Positions 24,537 through 33,023 of a stretch of DNA of 64,000 bases are shown here, piece after piece (position 1 is the stretch's first letter; the number at the start of each line of letters is the position of its first letter). The stretch is from Candidatus Zixiibacteriota bacterium (GTDB lineage: Bacteria > Zixibacteria > MSB-5A5 > GN15 > FEB-12), in assembly GCA_029860345.1 (NCBI GenBank), contig JAOUBJ010000015.1, forward strand, positions 81,076-145,075, in the 5' to 3' direction. The notes beneath the pieces were generated by a model. It did not search any database, was not told the DNA's origin, and saw nothing but the letters and a program-made list of their open reading frames with translations. A program made the translations under genes and the position numbers.

Positions 24537-26521
24537 GCGGCTCTTCCCACAACCGGTTGACAGATATCTATGAAATGTCTGCCTCTCAATTCTATTTCGA
24601 TCAGGTTCCTGAGTTCCTCGTCGGTCATGTCGTGCTCGATCTGCATTTCGTGCAGGAACTGCCGAATCTGGTTAAACAGGCTGGTTGGTTGAGCCGTGGG
24701 CGATGAAAAACGTTCCTTGATACGATTGAAAGTATCCTGAACGATCTCCTCGAGCCTGCCAAAAACCTTGACGCGGTATTTTTCGATCCTGCCCCGACTG
24801 GATACCTTCATGCCAAACTGTGAGATGAACCCTGTACCATCGGAGGAGGGTTGAATGTTAGCCTCGGTAGCGTCGATCTGTACGCCCGGCTTGAACAGCG
24901 GTTCGATTTGGGAGAGATTCAAGTCGGCAGGGAGTGCCCAGTCTTTCACATTTAGGTCGCTGTGGCGAAGCTCCGTGCGAACGGCAGACAGCGCCGCCTC
25001 ATACTGTTGCGGTGTGGGGAAATTCATCGGCAGAAAATAGATCGGTTTGGATCGTTCAGCCCGTGTCATATCCCTAACCTGCTCGGCGAATTCCCGGATT
25101 TCGATGGGTGACGATGACGACTTGGTAATTACCTTGGTCCGAACCGGATCGTACTCAAGAACGACCAGACGACAATTTTGGTTGTCAGTTTTGAACTTGT
25201 CCACTGCCCGCAAGAAATCCCACCGCTGCTGCCACGGTACCGTGTACGACCAGGAAGGTGTCGACGGCGATGGCCTTGCGCGCTCGATTGCTTGTGGATA
25301 CCGATCAATGTCGGCAGACATTGCTGGATCAAAACTCTCCGGAGTCACATCGATATCCACACCAACACCACCGCAGCTGGGCAGCCACAAGTAGGTAGTC
25401 GCCACGCCGCGGTCTGTTGTCTGGCTGTGAGTGAAAGTCCGAACGGCACTCCGGCCGGGAAGGCTGCGGTCGACAGGTAGTTTTGGAATACGGAATCCCT
25501 CAAGCAGGTAGCCCAGGTCAACCGGCAGGTCATCTTGTTCGGATCGGAATCTCATCGCCTTGGCAATGGCTACAAACCTGAACAAGCCTTCCAACTCTTG
25601 GTAAATGGGCCGCCGGGCAGCTACTTCATCATACAGTATGGAAAACTGGTCGGCGAAGCTCTCGGCCAGAGGATCCATGGCCCCGCCACCTGAATGCATC
25701 GCTTCGGTCAAAAGTTTGACGGGCGACTGGCTGATAAGAACCACATTCCCCTGCGCCTCAAAGCGGATCGATCCTGGATAAAACCAGAATCGGTTATAGC
25801 TGGCCAGTCCGGGCATGGCGCCACCGGTGATCACGGCCCGGCGCAACTGCGCCAGCGCCGCATCAACGGTGGAGGTGAACCCCGGTAAATCCAGGCTGTC
25901 GCTTCCATCTACAAGAGTCTTCATGTCGTAGTCCGCAGTCACCATCACCGAGGCAAAGCGGCAGTCAAATGGTATACCCAGGACTCGCACCGCTTGTGGA
26001 TTCCCGCACTCGCGACGCCAGTCCTCTAGCACGCCGTCCATTGCATCGATACCCGGCTTGGAGTTCATCCGCTGACTGATCTGGTTCAGCCGATTCATGA
26101 CTGCGACATCGGGGTCGATTGAACAACCGGGATACGAGTATATGTAGGTGTTACCTTCCAGTGGGGCGTATTTCAGCCAGGCGTTGCGCAAGGCGACAAC
26201 GAAGTCCTCAAGATGAAGCGGCGGCAGATCGGGCAGACATCGCCCGATTAGAATCAGGTCGCGGTTTTCTCTGTCGAGTACATAGCCGGTAAGCTCGGTC
26301 ATTCCCCCCATTAGCAACAGATCGTCTGAGCAGTGGTTTGATGGCGCGCATTTTTCCAGGCTGTCTTGCAATGCCTTCAGTGAAACCGCAATCGAGGCGC
26401 CGGGTGGACAGGCGGCCTTTGTCGCGCCGGAAAGCGTGACGATCGCAACCATCAAAGCACAGACTAAAATTGTGCCAACTCGGAGAGAGTAATGAATAGT
26501 ATTAATCTGACATGACAACAT
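24533..26521 (-). CDS. Secreted DUF1598-like protein
   Basis: A 662-residue protein with an N-terminal signal or anchor (VGTILVCALMVAIVTLSGATKA, about residues 15-37), then a large soluble part with several Cys residues. The segment FASVMVTADYDMKTLVDG (about 190-205), SYNRFWFYPGSIRFEAQGN and TYLWLPSCGGVGVDIDVTPE recall DUF1598, a family of unknown function best known from Planctomycetes. The C-terminal 120 residues are helical and charged. ATG 26521 follows GAGGAGG. It is first in a three-gene operon whose genes all overlap (CHAT-like protease, two-helix membrane protein) and is divergent from an ECF sigma factor gene. Confidence 0.6.
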   Translation of the reverse strand: MLSCQINTIHYSLRVGTILVCALMVAIVTLSGATKAACPPGASIAVSLKALQDSLEKCAPSNHCSDDLLLMGGMTELTGYVLDRENRDLILIGRCLPDLPPLHLEDFVVALRNAWLKYAPLEGNTYIYSYPGCSIDPDVAVMNRLNQISQRMNSKPGIDAMDGVLEDWRRECGNPQAVRVLGIPFDCRFASVMVTADYDMKTLVDGSDSLDLPGFTSTVDAALAQLRRAVITGGAMPGLASYNRFWFYPGSIRFEAQGNVVLISQSPVKLLTEAMHSGGGAMDPLAESFADQFSILYDEVAARRPIYQELEGLFRFVAIAKAMRFRSEQDDLPVDLGYLLEGFRIPKLPVDRSLPGRSAVRTFTHSQTTDRGVATTYLWLPSCGGVGVDIDVTPESFDPAMSADIDRYPQAIERARPSPSTPSWSYTVPWQQRWDFLRAVDKFKTDNQNCRLVVLEYDPVRTKVITKSSSSPIEIREFAEQVRDMTRAERSKPIYFLPMNFPTPQQYEAALSAVRTELRHSDLNVKDWALPADLNLSQIEPLFKPGVQIDATEANIQPSSDGTGFISQFGMKVSSRGRIEKYRVKVFGRLEEIVQDTFNRIKERFSSPTAQPTSLFNQIRQFLHEMQIEHDMTDEELRNLIEIELRGRHFIDICQPVVGRAA

Positions 26522-26839
26522 AGTCCAACCTCCTCTTTAGTCCGGCCTGCTCGTCGCAAGACCACATGCCTACCGTACCCCGTACTTGAATCTGCGAACC
26601 CGAAGAACTCAGCCCGGCTGAGCTTCAATGCCAACCCAGAATACAGACCACCGACCACAATGTCCAGAATTACTTTTGACATCACGTCCACACGGCCGGT
26701 CCGCTGGTTTTTCGTGGTAGCACTTTGCCGTCCAGGCATCTTTTGTCGCATGCTGTTACCGACAGATCGAATCTGATAATCTTGCCGGACGAATAAGCTC
26801 AACGGTGGCATGTTGGGGCATGTTGGCCGATTTGCAGCG
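26522..26839. other. Divergent intergenic region between the DUF1598 operon and the sigma-factor gene
   Basis: No gene is supported; a 186-codon minus-strand frame crossing it overlaps both neighbours. It contains a short palindrome CTCAGCC-C-GGCTGAG near 26608-26622, a possible operator, and a GAGGAGG site for the DUF1598-like gene at its left edge. Confidence 0.4.
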
Positions 26840-26868
26840 TTGCTTTTTGATCTGGCGCGGTGTAAATT
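26840..26868 (+). promoter_or_regulatory. Probable promoter of the ECF sigma factor gene
   Basis: TTGCTT (26840-26845), 17-base spacer, TAAATT (26863-26868). Transcription would begin near 26875, about 55 bases before ATG 26930. Confidence 0.45.
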
Positions 26869-26929
26869 GTAAAAACCAACACTGATGGACCGACAAAGTG
26901 GCCGTTTATGGCGGACAGGCAGAAACATA

Positions 26930-27508
26930 ATGACCCTCGACTCCGGCAACATAACCCAAATGCTCAGCGAATTGACTGGCGGCAACCGGGCTGTCGTCGA
27001 TGCCATAATGCCGGTGGTGTACAATCAGATGCACCAGATGGCCGAGCGCCAGTTGCGTCGCGAACGGGCCGATCACACCCTTAACGCCACGGCCCTGATT
27101 CACGAGGCTTATGTCAAGCTGGTCGGGCAGGAAAAAGTGAACTGGCAGAACCGAGCGCACTTTATGTCGGTGGCCGCGATGGCCATGCGCCGTATCCTGA
27201 TCAACTACGCCAAGAGCCGGATGGCTGAAAAACGGGGGGGAGGCAACGCCCTGGCGACATTCAATGAGGAATTTCACACCCGACAAGCCAAAGCTGAAGA
27301 ACTGATCGATCTGGACGAAGCGTTGTCAAACCTGGCCGTGTTCAGCCAGCGGCAGGCCAGAGTGGTGGAGCTTTCGTTTTTTGGCGGCTTGACACACGAA
27401 GAAATCGCCGAGGTGCTGAAAGTCTCGGTCCCCACCGTACACCGAGACTGGCGTCTGGCCAAAGCCTGGCTGTCGGCCCAGTTGAACGAGGACGAGGAGC
27501 CGAGGTGA
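26930..27508 (+). CDS. ECF-family sigma factor (kinase-associated type)
   Basis: A 192-residue RNA polymerase sigma factor of the group usually encoded beside Ser/Thr kinases. Region 2 reads ADHTLNATALIHEAYVKL and FMSVAAMAMRRILINYAKS; region 4 reads FSQRQARVVELSFFGGLT and EEIAEVLKVSVPTVHRDWRL, the helix-turn-helix that binds the -35 element. ATG 26930 gives the normal N-terminus (ITQMLSELTGGNRAVVDAIM); ATG 26885 would add 15 atypical residues. A Ser/Thr kinase gene follows after 403 bases of repeats. No anti-sigma factor gene is seen, in keeping with control by phosphorylation, which is inference. Confidence 0.88.
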   Translation: MTLDSGNITQMLSELTGGNRAVVDAIMPVVYNQMHQMAERQLRRERADHTLNATALIHEAYVKLVGQEKVNWQNRAHFMSVAAMAMRRILINYAKSRMAEKRGGGNALATFNEEFHTRQAKAEELIDLDEALSNLAVFSQRQARVVELSFFGGLTHEEIAEVLKVSVPTVHRDWRLAKAWLSAQLNEDEEPR

Positions 27509-27911
27509 TGGCTTGCCATCAAAGTCTGTCCAGTTGCACCGGCAGCCGTCATTGCGAAGCCACGGTTTCAGCATGGCTGGGGCAATCTCACACAGCAAGT
27601 CGCGCCACGAATCGAGATTGCCACGGTATCCCGCGAGACGCTGGATACCTCGCAATGACGGTTCTGTGGGTTGATTCACAAGACTGTCGGGCGGGGTCGC
27701 CCGACACCACCTGGACGGTATCACCCTTCGACTCCGCTCAGGGTGAGGTGGGGGGTGCTCAAGGTGAGGTGGGGGGTGCTCAGGGTGAGGTGGGGACGCT
27801 CAGAGTGAGGTTTCGAACTAGAGAGCGACTTATCGCCTCGAAGCGCAAAAACAGGAGTGCCTGTCACCCCCGAAGCAACTTTGAGGGTGCCACCTTACAC
27901 TTAACAACAGC
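27509..27911. repeat. Repeat-filled gap between sigma factor and kinase
   Basis: No gene. From left: a long inverted pair CGTCATTGCGAAGCC...CTCGCAATGACGG (about 27549-27663) with AATCTC and GAGATTGCC inside, the self-complementary TGTCGGGCGGGGTCGC...CGACA element (27684-27712), a CACCCTTCGACTCCGCTCAG copy (27719-27747) running into a tandem array (27736-27810), then GCGAAGCGCAAAA and CACCCCCGAAGC...GAGGGTGCCACC (about 27867-27893). Confidence 0.7.
27736..27810. repeat. 21-base tandem repeat grown from a dispersed element
   Basis: About three and a half units of GCTCAGGGTGAGGTGGGGGG(T) starting at 27736, 27757, 27778 and 27798. The first unit is the right end of a dispersed CCGCTCAGGGTGA element, so the array seems to have grown by local duplication. 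G-runs of four to six recur every 21 bases on the plus strand. Confidence 0.85.
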
Positions 27912-30485
27912 ATGAGTCAGCAGCGATTCAACAAGATACAAGAATTATTTGAAGCTGCCCTTGAACTGGGCCGAGCTGATCGTGAAGCCTGGCTACAAAA
28001 AGAGTGCGGTACCGACAGTGAGCTCTTTAATGAAGTCAACCGAATGCTCAGGGCCGATCAGCAGTCGCATTCGCTGTTGGATGGTTTGGCTCTGGATGTC
28101 GTGTCGTCGGAAAGCGCGTGGCCGGGCCAGGAGGGAGTCGTTGGGCATTACAGCATCACGGAAGAACTTGGCTCAGGCGGCATGGGGCAGGTCTACCTGG
28201 CCGAAGACACCAGACTGAAACGCCTCGTGGCCCTCAAGTTCCTGCCCGCTCATGTAGCCTCTGACCAGATGATTCGTGCCCGCTTTCTGCGTGAAGCTCA
28301 GGCGGCGGCGATGCTGATCCATCCAAACATCGTGACCATCCATGAGATTTCAGAGATTGATGGCCGTCCGTATATAGTCATGGAACATCTCGCCGGTAGA
28401 TCGCTTGACGAGATGCTGGAACATGACTTGTTGGATGGTGACGTTGTGTCGAATACTGTCATTCAGATTTGCCGCGGTCTTCAGAAAGCACATGATCAGG
28501 GCGTGGTACATCGGGACATCAAGCCGGGCAATGTAATTGTCGGCGAAGACGGCTTGGCCAAACTTTTGGACTTCGGTATTGCCCGCATAATCGGCGAATC
28601 ACAATTGACTCGCACCGGTACCGCCCCCGGCACGGCCAACTATATGTCGCCGGAGCAGGCCCGTGGCGAGGAGTGCGACCATCGCAGCGACATCTTCTCA
28701 ATCGGCGCTCTGATGTACCAGATGCTTAGCGGTCGCGCGCCGTTTGCCCGAGCCAACGTGGCGGCGACCATTAATGCAATAGTCTACGACGAACCGGAGG
28801 TGGTTACCAAGCTGAACTCGGATGTTCCCGGATACCTGTGGGACATCACCCGCCGCGCGCTGCAAAAGCGGGCTGATGATCGCTATCAGAGTGTATCTGA
28901 TCTGGCGGCCGACCTCGAAGCACAACGTCCGGCGATGCCGACACCCGCAGCCACTCTGCCGGTGCAGGCATCGGTGGCCGTTTTCCCCTTTCGGTTTGCA
29001 GGTGACGACGCCGAGATTGATTATCTGGCCGATGGCATCTGTGAGGACATTATCGCCCGGCTGTCAAAACTGGAACGACTTAAAGTTGCCTCGCGCACGG
29101 CTGTCTTTCGCTTCAAGGGGAAGGAGTACGATCCGTTTGAGATTGCGCGCGAGTTGGGTGTCAACCACGTTCTTGGTGGTAGCATCAGACGGCACGAAGA
29201 GACAATCCGAATCAATATCGAGATGACTTCGGTCGACGACCAGGCAGTCCTGTGGTCGGAGAGCTATGATCGGACTATCGCAGACGTTCTCCAGTTGCAG
29301 GCCGACGTCGCCGAACAAGTGGCGGCCGCTCTCAATGTCACCCTTAGCGGAAATGAAACCCAACTCATTGAACGTAAGCCGACGGTTGATCCCAAAGCCT
29401 ACGATTGCTTCCTGCGCGGTCGCTACTATATGAAGAAGAGAGATCAGACGTCGGTTGAGAAGGCTATCCGGTTGCTCAACGAAGCGGCCCGGCTCGATTC
29501 CAGTTTTGCCGAAGCCCATGCCCAGTTGGCCGCGGCTCACAGCCTGCACCAAACTTACGGTTACGGGCGGCCCGAAGGCGTTACCGGCGAAGCGGTCCAA
29601 CTGGCTACGCGCGCAGTCGAGCTGGAACCGGGGTCGTCCGATGCCCACATGGCCCTCTTCCTGGTGATTCGCAGCGAGGACCTCGGGCGCGGTATTACGG
29701 AGCTTCGCACGGCGGTCGCCCTGAATCCCGGCAATAACGAAGCCCATCATTATCTGGCCCACGCCTACGTCCTTTCGGGGCGGTATCGACTGGCGGCCGA
29801 ACACGAAGAGACGGCTCTGCAATTGGATCCCTTTCAGGAGATATCGCGAGCCCATCTCTGCCGAATCTACTTCTACCAGGATGAGCAGGAACGCTCAGAC
29901 GAAGTGATGCGAAAACTCCTGGCCAATGATCGTCGTGGTTTTCTTGGCTCGATGACCGAAGGATCGCTCGCCTGGTATCGTCGCCGCTGGGCGCAGGCGG
30001 CCGCTTCCCTGGAAAAAGCGCGTGCAGTTGAGGCCAACAACGTGCACCTTCTGTACTATCTGGCCGACTGCTACCTCAGACTGGGTGAAGCCGATAAGGC
30101 AGAGTCGATTCTGAGCGAAGGATTAAAGAGACTTCCTGATCGGTACCCGCTTCATCAGAAACTCGGTCAAGTGCTTCGGTCGTCGTCGGGTTCTTTCGGA
30201 GCCGATAAACAATTCCAACTTGCCCGCCAGGGTCTGGATGAAAACTGTTCTGTTGCGGCTCGTGAAAGATCAGCCGTCTACCATTACGATACGGCCATGC
30301 TGCTGGCCACGAACAACATGCCTGACCAGGCTATTGAGCACCTAAGGCGCGGCGTGGACTGTGGGTTGGGACACTATGCCGATTTCGAGTCACGCCCCGA
30401 TTGGGACAACCTGCGTGATCAACCCGATTTTCAACATGTAGTAGACGACTTGCGCCGGGCTGCTCAAGATCACACCGGCGGCTGA
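27912..30485 (+). CDS. Serine/threonine protein kinase with TolB-like and TPR domains
   Basis: An 857-residue eukaryotic-type kinase. An N-terminal segment typical of this group (NKIQELFEAALELGRADREA) leads to the kinase domain, about residues 77-340: glycine loop ELGSGGMGQVYLAED, Lys109 in VALKFLP, HRDIKPGNVIV (Asp202), DFGIA (Asp220), and GTANYMSPEQARGE. A TolB-like domain (about 355-480: SVAVFPFRFAGDDAEIDYLA, HVLGGSIRRHEETIRINIEM) and TPR-type helical repeats to about 850 follow. No transmembrane helix is evident, so it is probably cytoplasmic. It likely responds through its TPR/TolB region and may act on the adjacent ECF sigma factor. ATG 27912 is the first good start. Confidence 0.9.
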   Translation: MSQQRFNKIQELFEAALELGRADREAWLQKECGTDSELFNEVNRMLRADQQSHSLLDGLALDVVSSESAWPGQEGVVGHYSITEELGSGGMGQVYLAEDTRLKRLVALKFLPAHVASDQMIRARFLREAQAAAMLIHPNIVTIHEISEIDGRPYIVMEHLAGRSLDEMLEHDLLDGDVVSNTVIQICRGLQKAHDQGVVHRDIKPGNVIVGEDGLAKLLDFGIARIIGESQLTRTGTAPGTANYMSPEQARGEECDHRSDIFSIGALMYQMLSGRAPFARANVAATINAIVYDEPEVVTKLNSDVPGYLWDITRRALQKRADDRYQSVSDLAADLEAQRPAMPTPAATLPVQASVAVFPFRFAGDDAEIDYLADGICEDIIARLSKLERLKVASRTAVFRFKGKEYDPFEIARELGVNHVLGGSIRRHEETIRINIEMTSVDDQAVLWSESYDRTIADVLQLQADVAEQVAAALNVTLSGNETQLIERKPTVDPKAYDCFLRGRYYMKKRDQTSVEKAIRLLNEAARLDSSFAEAHAQLAAAHSLHQTYGYGRPEGVTGEAVQLATRAVELEPGSSDAHMALFLVIRSEDLGRGITELRTAVALNPGNNEAHHYLAHAYVLSGRYRLAAEHEETALQLDPFQEISRAHLCRIYFYQDEQERSDEVMRKLLANDRRGFLGSMTEGSLAWYRRRWAQAAASLEKARAVEANNVHLLYYLADCYLRLGEADKAESILSEGLKRLPDRYPLHQKLGQVLRSSSGSFGADKQFQLARQGLDENCSVAARERSAVYHYDTAMLLATNNMPDQAIEHLRRGVDCGLGHYADFESRPDWDNLRDQPDFQHVVDDLRRAAQDHTGG

Positions 30486-30522
30486 TTGTTCCAAAACAGA
30501 GAGTTCTACGGTCCTTATTGTG

Positions 30523-30551
30523 TTGACCTTTTCAACCGATGAGGTTATAAT
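30523..30551 (+). promoter_or_regulatory. Strong sigma-70-type promoter
   Basis: TTGACC (30523-30528), 17-base spacer, TATAAT (30546-30551). It lies 38 bases after the kinase stop and about 138 bases before ATG 30690, so the surface-protein gene has its own promoter. Confidence 0.85.
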
Positions 30552-30689
30552 GACAACAGTCTACAAAGCCACAACTCGTCGGCCATACTGCCGGATCGAC
30601 AACCAGTGTTTTCACCACGGCGAGTCGTGAGCACAGTGTTATGGAATTCGAACGAAAAGAAACGTCGATACACAAAAGGGTACACAGCC

Positions 30690-32159
30690 ATGCGTAAGAG
30701 AATGCTATTGCTTGCTTTCATGGGTCTGCTGTCGATTGCGGCCATTAGCTCCGAACTTTTCAGTCTGGACTTCACAGACCTGATGAACTATCAGGGACAA
30801 CTGCTGGATTCCAGCGGTGATCCGGTGGCAGCCGGAACCTATGGTATTACGTTCTTGATTTATGACCAACCGGCCGGAGGAATTCCGATCTGGGAAGAGA
30901 CCCGTCCGGTAGATGTTGACAGTCAGGGATTGTTCTCACTCTATCTGGGTCTCAACAACAATCTCAGTCCGGACGTGTTTCACGGAGACTTGTTGATTTC
31001 CCCTTTGACGCCGCGGTGGTTGGAACTTGTGGTAGGAGGAACAGACACCATCGCTCCCCGGACTCATCTTGGTGCGGTTCCATTTGCAGAAGTAGCTGCG
31101 CGGGTGGCCGGTGACATTTTCACATTTTCAGATTCGTCCAGCGGTGTATCGGCTTGCTTTGTCTCCACCGACACCTCGGGTGACACGTTGGCGCGATGGG
31201 AGACAGTCCTGGAAAGGACCGGCGCCGCCAAAGCTTTTGGTTCGCCCACCGGGACCGAACGAATGTTGGTCATCGATCAACTGACCGGTGACACTCTGTC
31301 GGCTGTTACTACTGTAGCCGACTATTTGAAATCAGCTACTTTCTGGACCTATGACGGACTAGATCGCTTGCTGGCCCGAGCCGATGCCGGTGCGGCCGGA
31401 TTCTATACGATCGATCCAACGGGAACAACGACGGGGTCTATTGAAGATGTGGCTGCTTCATCGGATCAACAGGCTTACTTCAAAGGCCGCGTAGGCATAG
31501 GAACGACATCCGCCCAGTCGGCCCTGCATGTTGTCGAGGACGATTCTACGGCGGCTATCACCGGTCGTAATGCCGGTAACGGTGCCGGCGTGAAGGCAGT
31601 GAATACAGGTACGGGTCCCGCTATTCTAGGTACTGCCGCTACCGGCGATCTGCTGCAACTGTCCAGCACCAACCCCCTGAACCTGCGACTCCGTGTTGAC
31701 AATGACGGCAACCTCTGTCTCGACGGAACGGTCACGCAGCAGGGTGGTTGCGATGTGGCCGAGAACATGACAGTGATCGGCAACATGGCCGACTACGAGC
31801 CGGGTGATGTGCTGGTTCTGTCTGAGAAGACGCTCGGACATCTGGAGCTTACGGAGCAACCGTACTGTCAGCGGGTAGTGGGTGTGTATTCTACCGTGCC
31901 GGGCTTCCACCTGGGATCGAACGCCTTTGGTCATGCGGCCAACCAGGTGCCGATAGCGCTTAGTGGAATTGTGCCGGTAAAAGTTTGTTCGGAGAATGGC
32001 GCTATCAAAGTCGGTGATCTGCTGGTGACTTCTTCTGAGTCTGGTCGTGCCATGAAAGCGACCGATCAAGTGCGCGCTTTCGGTTCTGTCATTGGTAAAG
32101 CGATGGAGCCAATGAATGAAGAAACCGGCGCGGTAAAAGTTCTGGTGACCTTGCAGTAG
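30690..32159 (+). CDS. Secreted surface protein sharing architecture with the 21211-22836 product
   Basis: A 489-residue exported protein starting MRKRMLLLAFMGLLSIAAIS (signal peptide). The N-domain (LMNYQGQLLDSSGDPVAAG ... APRTHLGAVPFAEVAARV) matches the start of the 21211-22836 protein. A central region of coil and beta repeats has VGIGTTSAQSALHV and TGRNAGNGAGVKAVNTG, as in phage-tail-like and S74-associated surface proteins. The C-terminal domain (CDVAENMTVIGN, YCQRVVGVYSTVPG, NGAIKVGDLLVTSSESG, AMKATDQ, GSVIGKAM...KVLVTLQ) is the shared one. No S74 autoprotease dyad could be confirmed. It is probably a cell-surface or appendage-tip protein. ATG 30690 is chosen because the signal peptide starts there. 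Confidence 0.7.
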   Translation: MRKRMLLLAFMGLLSIAAISSELFSLDFTDLMNYQGQLLDSSGDPVAAGTYGITFLIYDQPAGGIPIWEETRPVDVDSQGLFSLYLGLNNNLSPDVFHGDLLISPLTPRWLELVVGGTDTIAPRTHLGAVPFAEVAARVAGDIFTFSDSSSGVSACFVSTDTSGDTLARWETVLERTGAAKAFGSPTGTERMLVIDQLTGDTLSAVTTVADYLKSATFWTYDGLDRLLARADAGAAGFYTIDPTGTTTGSIEDVAASSDQQAYFKGRVGIGTTSAQSALHVVEDDSTAAITGRNAGNGAGVKAVNTGTGPAILGTAATGDLLQLSSTNPLNLRLRVDNDGNLCLDGTVTQQGGCDVAENMTVIGNMADYEPGDVLVLSEKTLGHLELTEQPYCQRVVGVYSTVPGFHLGSNAFGHAANQVPIALSGIVPVKVCSENGAIKVGDLLVTSSESGRAMKATDQVRAFGSVIGKAMEPMNEETGAVKVLVTLQ

Positions 32160-32953
32160 CCTGTGCCGTCATGCGAATTCACGAGACGGATCTTCGTAGG
32201 TCGGGTGGCCCACAGCTTGCTGTGGGAAGTCTACAAAAACGGATGGACCCACCCGCCGCAAAGCCTCTGGGTGGGGTACCGAAGAGTGACTCGATTCTGT
32301 CACCCCGGCGAAGGCCGGGGTCCATCTTCTTTTCGGGCCGTCATGCGATCCTCGCGTGGCGGTTCTTGTAGCGTGACGGCTCTTGTAGGTCGAAACCCCT
32401 GACCCGAAGGGTTTGCGAAGCAAGGTTTCGACAACCGTAGGTCAGGAGCCCTTGTGCTCCTGACAACGCGCGAAGCTCGAGGAAGTGATTTATCACCGCG
32501 AAGCGCGAAAAACAGGATTGCGCCTGTAACCCCCAAACCGGGTTTGAGGGTGCCACCCAGCCAAAGAACCCACCCGCCGCGGAGCCTCTGGGTGGGGTAC
32601 CGAAGAGCGATGGTGCAGTGAGCATTGGGCGCACTACCGGCTCCACTCGTGTTTTAGTTGTGGTGGTCGAGTCTTCAGACTCGCCCACGGATACTCGCGC
32701 GATCTGAAGATCACGCGAGCACAAAACCTGATCCAGAGCGCCTCGCACCTCATCCTGAGCGGAGTCGAAGGATGAACATAGCGCGTGGCGGCGGGTGGCC
32801 GTCTCAAACTTTGTTTGGGACGGTGAAAACCAAGGCCACCCCCAAACCGGGTTTGGGGGTGCCACCCAATCCTCGCAAAGAATGGAATAGCGCTCACACC
32901 GCGAGAAGCAAGTTTATTGTGTCGGGCGGGGTCGCCCGACACCACCTGCACAC
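32160..32953. repeat. 800-base mosaic of dispersed intergenic repeats
   Basis: No gene is supported between the convergent surface-protein and subtilase genes. Contents in order: hairpin CCCACAGC-TT-GCTGTGGG (32209-32226), CCCACC...GGGTGGGGTACCGAAG (32247-32284), TGTCACCCCGGCGAAG (about 32297), the GGTCAGGAGCCC...CTCCTGAC hairpin (about 32440-32462), AGTGATTTATCAC with GCGCGAA units (about 32484-32510), CCCCCAAACC...GTTTGAGGGTGCCACCC (32528-32559), a second CCCACC...GGGTGGGG copy (32567-32604), a CCTGAGCGGAGTCGAAGG copy (32750-32775), the GGTGGCCGTCTCAAAC composite (32791-32871) and TGTCGGGCGGGGTCGC...CGACA (32919-32946). Confidence 0.75.
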
Positions 32954-32988
32954 AAAAAAGCAGGCCGCCTCTCGGGTGAGAGGCGGCC
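32954..32988 (-). terminator. Rho-independent terminator of the sigma/CHAT/subtilase operon
   Basis: A perfect 11-bp stem GGCCGCCTCTC/GAGAGGCGGCC (32963-32973 with 32978-32988), loop GGGT, followed on the minus strand by CTGCTTTTTT. It lies 36 bases past the subtilase stop. Confidence 0.9.
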
Positions 32989-33023
32989 CAACTTGCCGCG
33001 GGATCGCGAAATCGCCACGGGTG

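Noticed and set aside
26464..27024. A 186-codon minus-strand frame across the DUF1598/sigma divergent region
   Set aside because: It overlaps the start of both well-supported genes and its translation has no coding character.
27736..27810. CRISPR-like array
   Set aside because: The units are directly tandem with no spacers and no cas genes are present.
30690..32159. Prophage tail fibre
   Set aside because: No other phage genes are near, the protein has its own signal peptide, and its architecture is shared with another chromosomal secreted protein.
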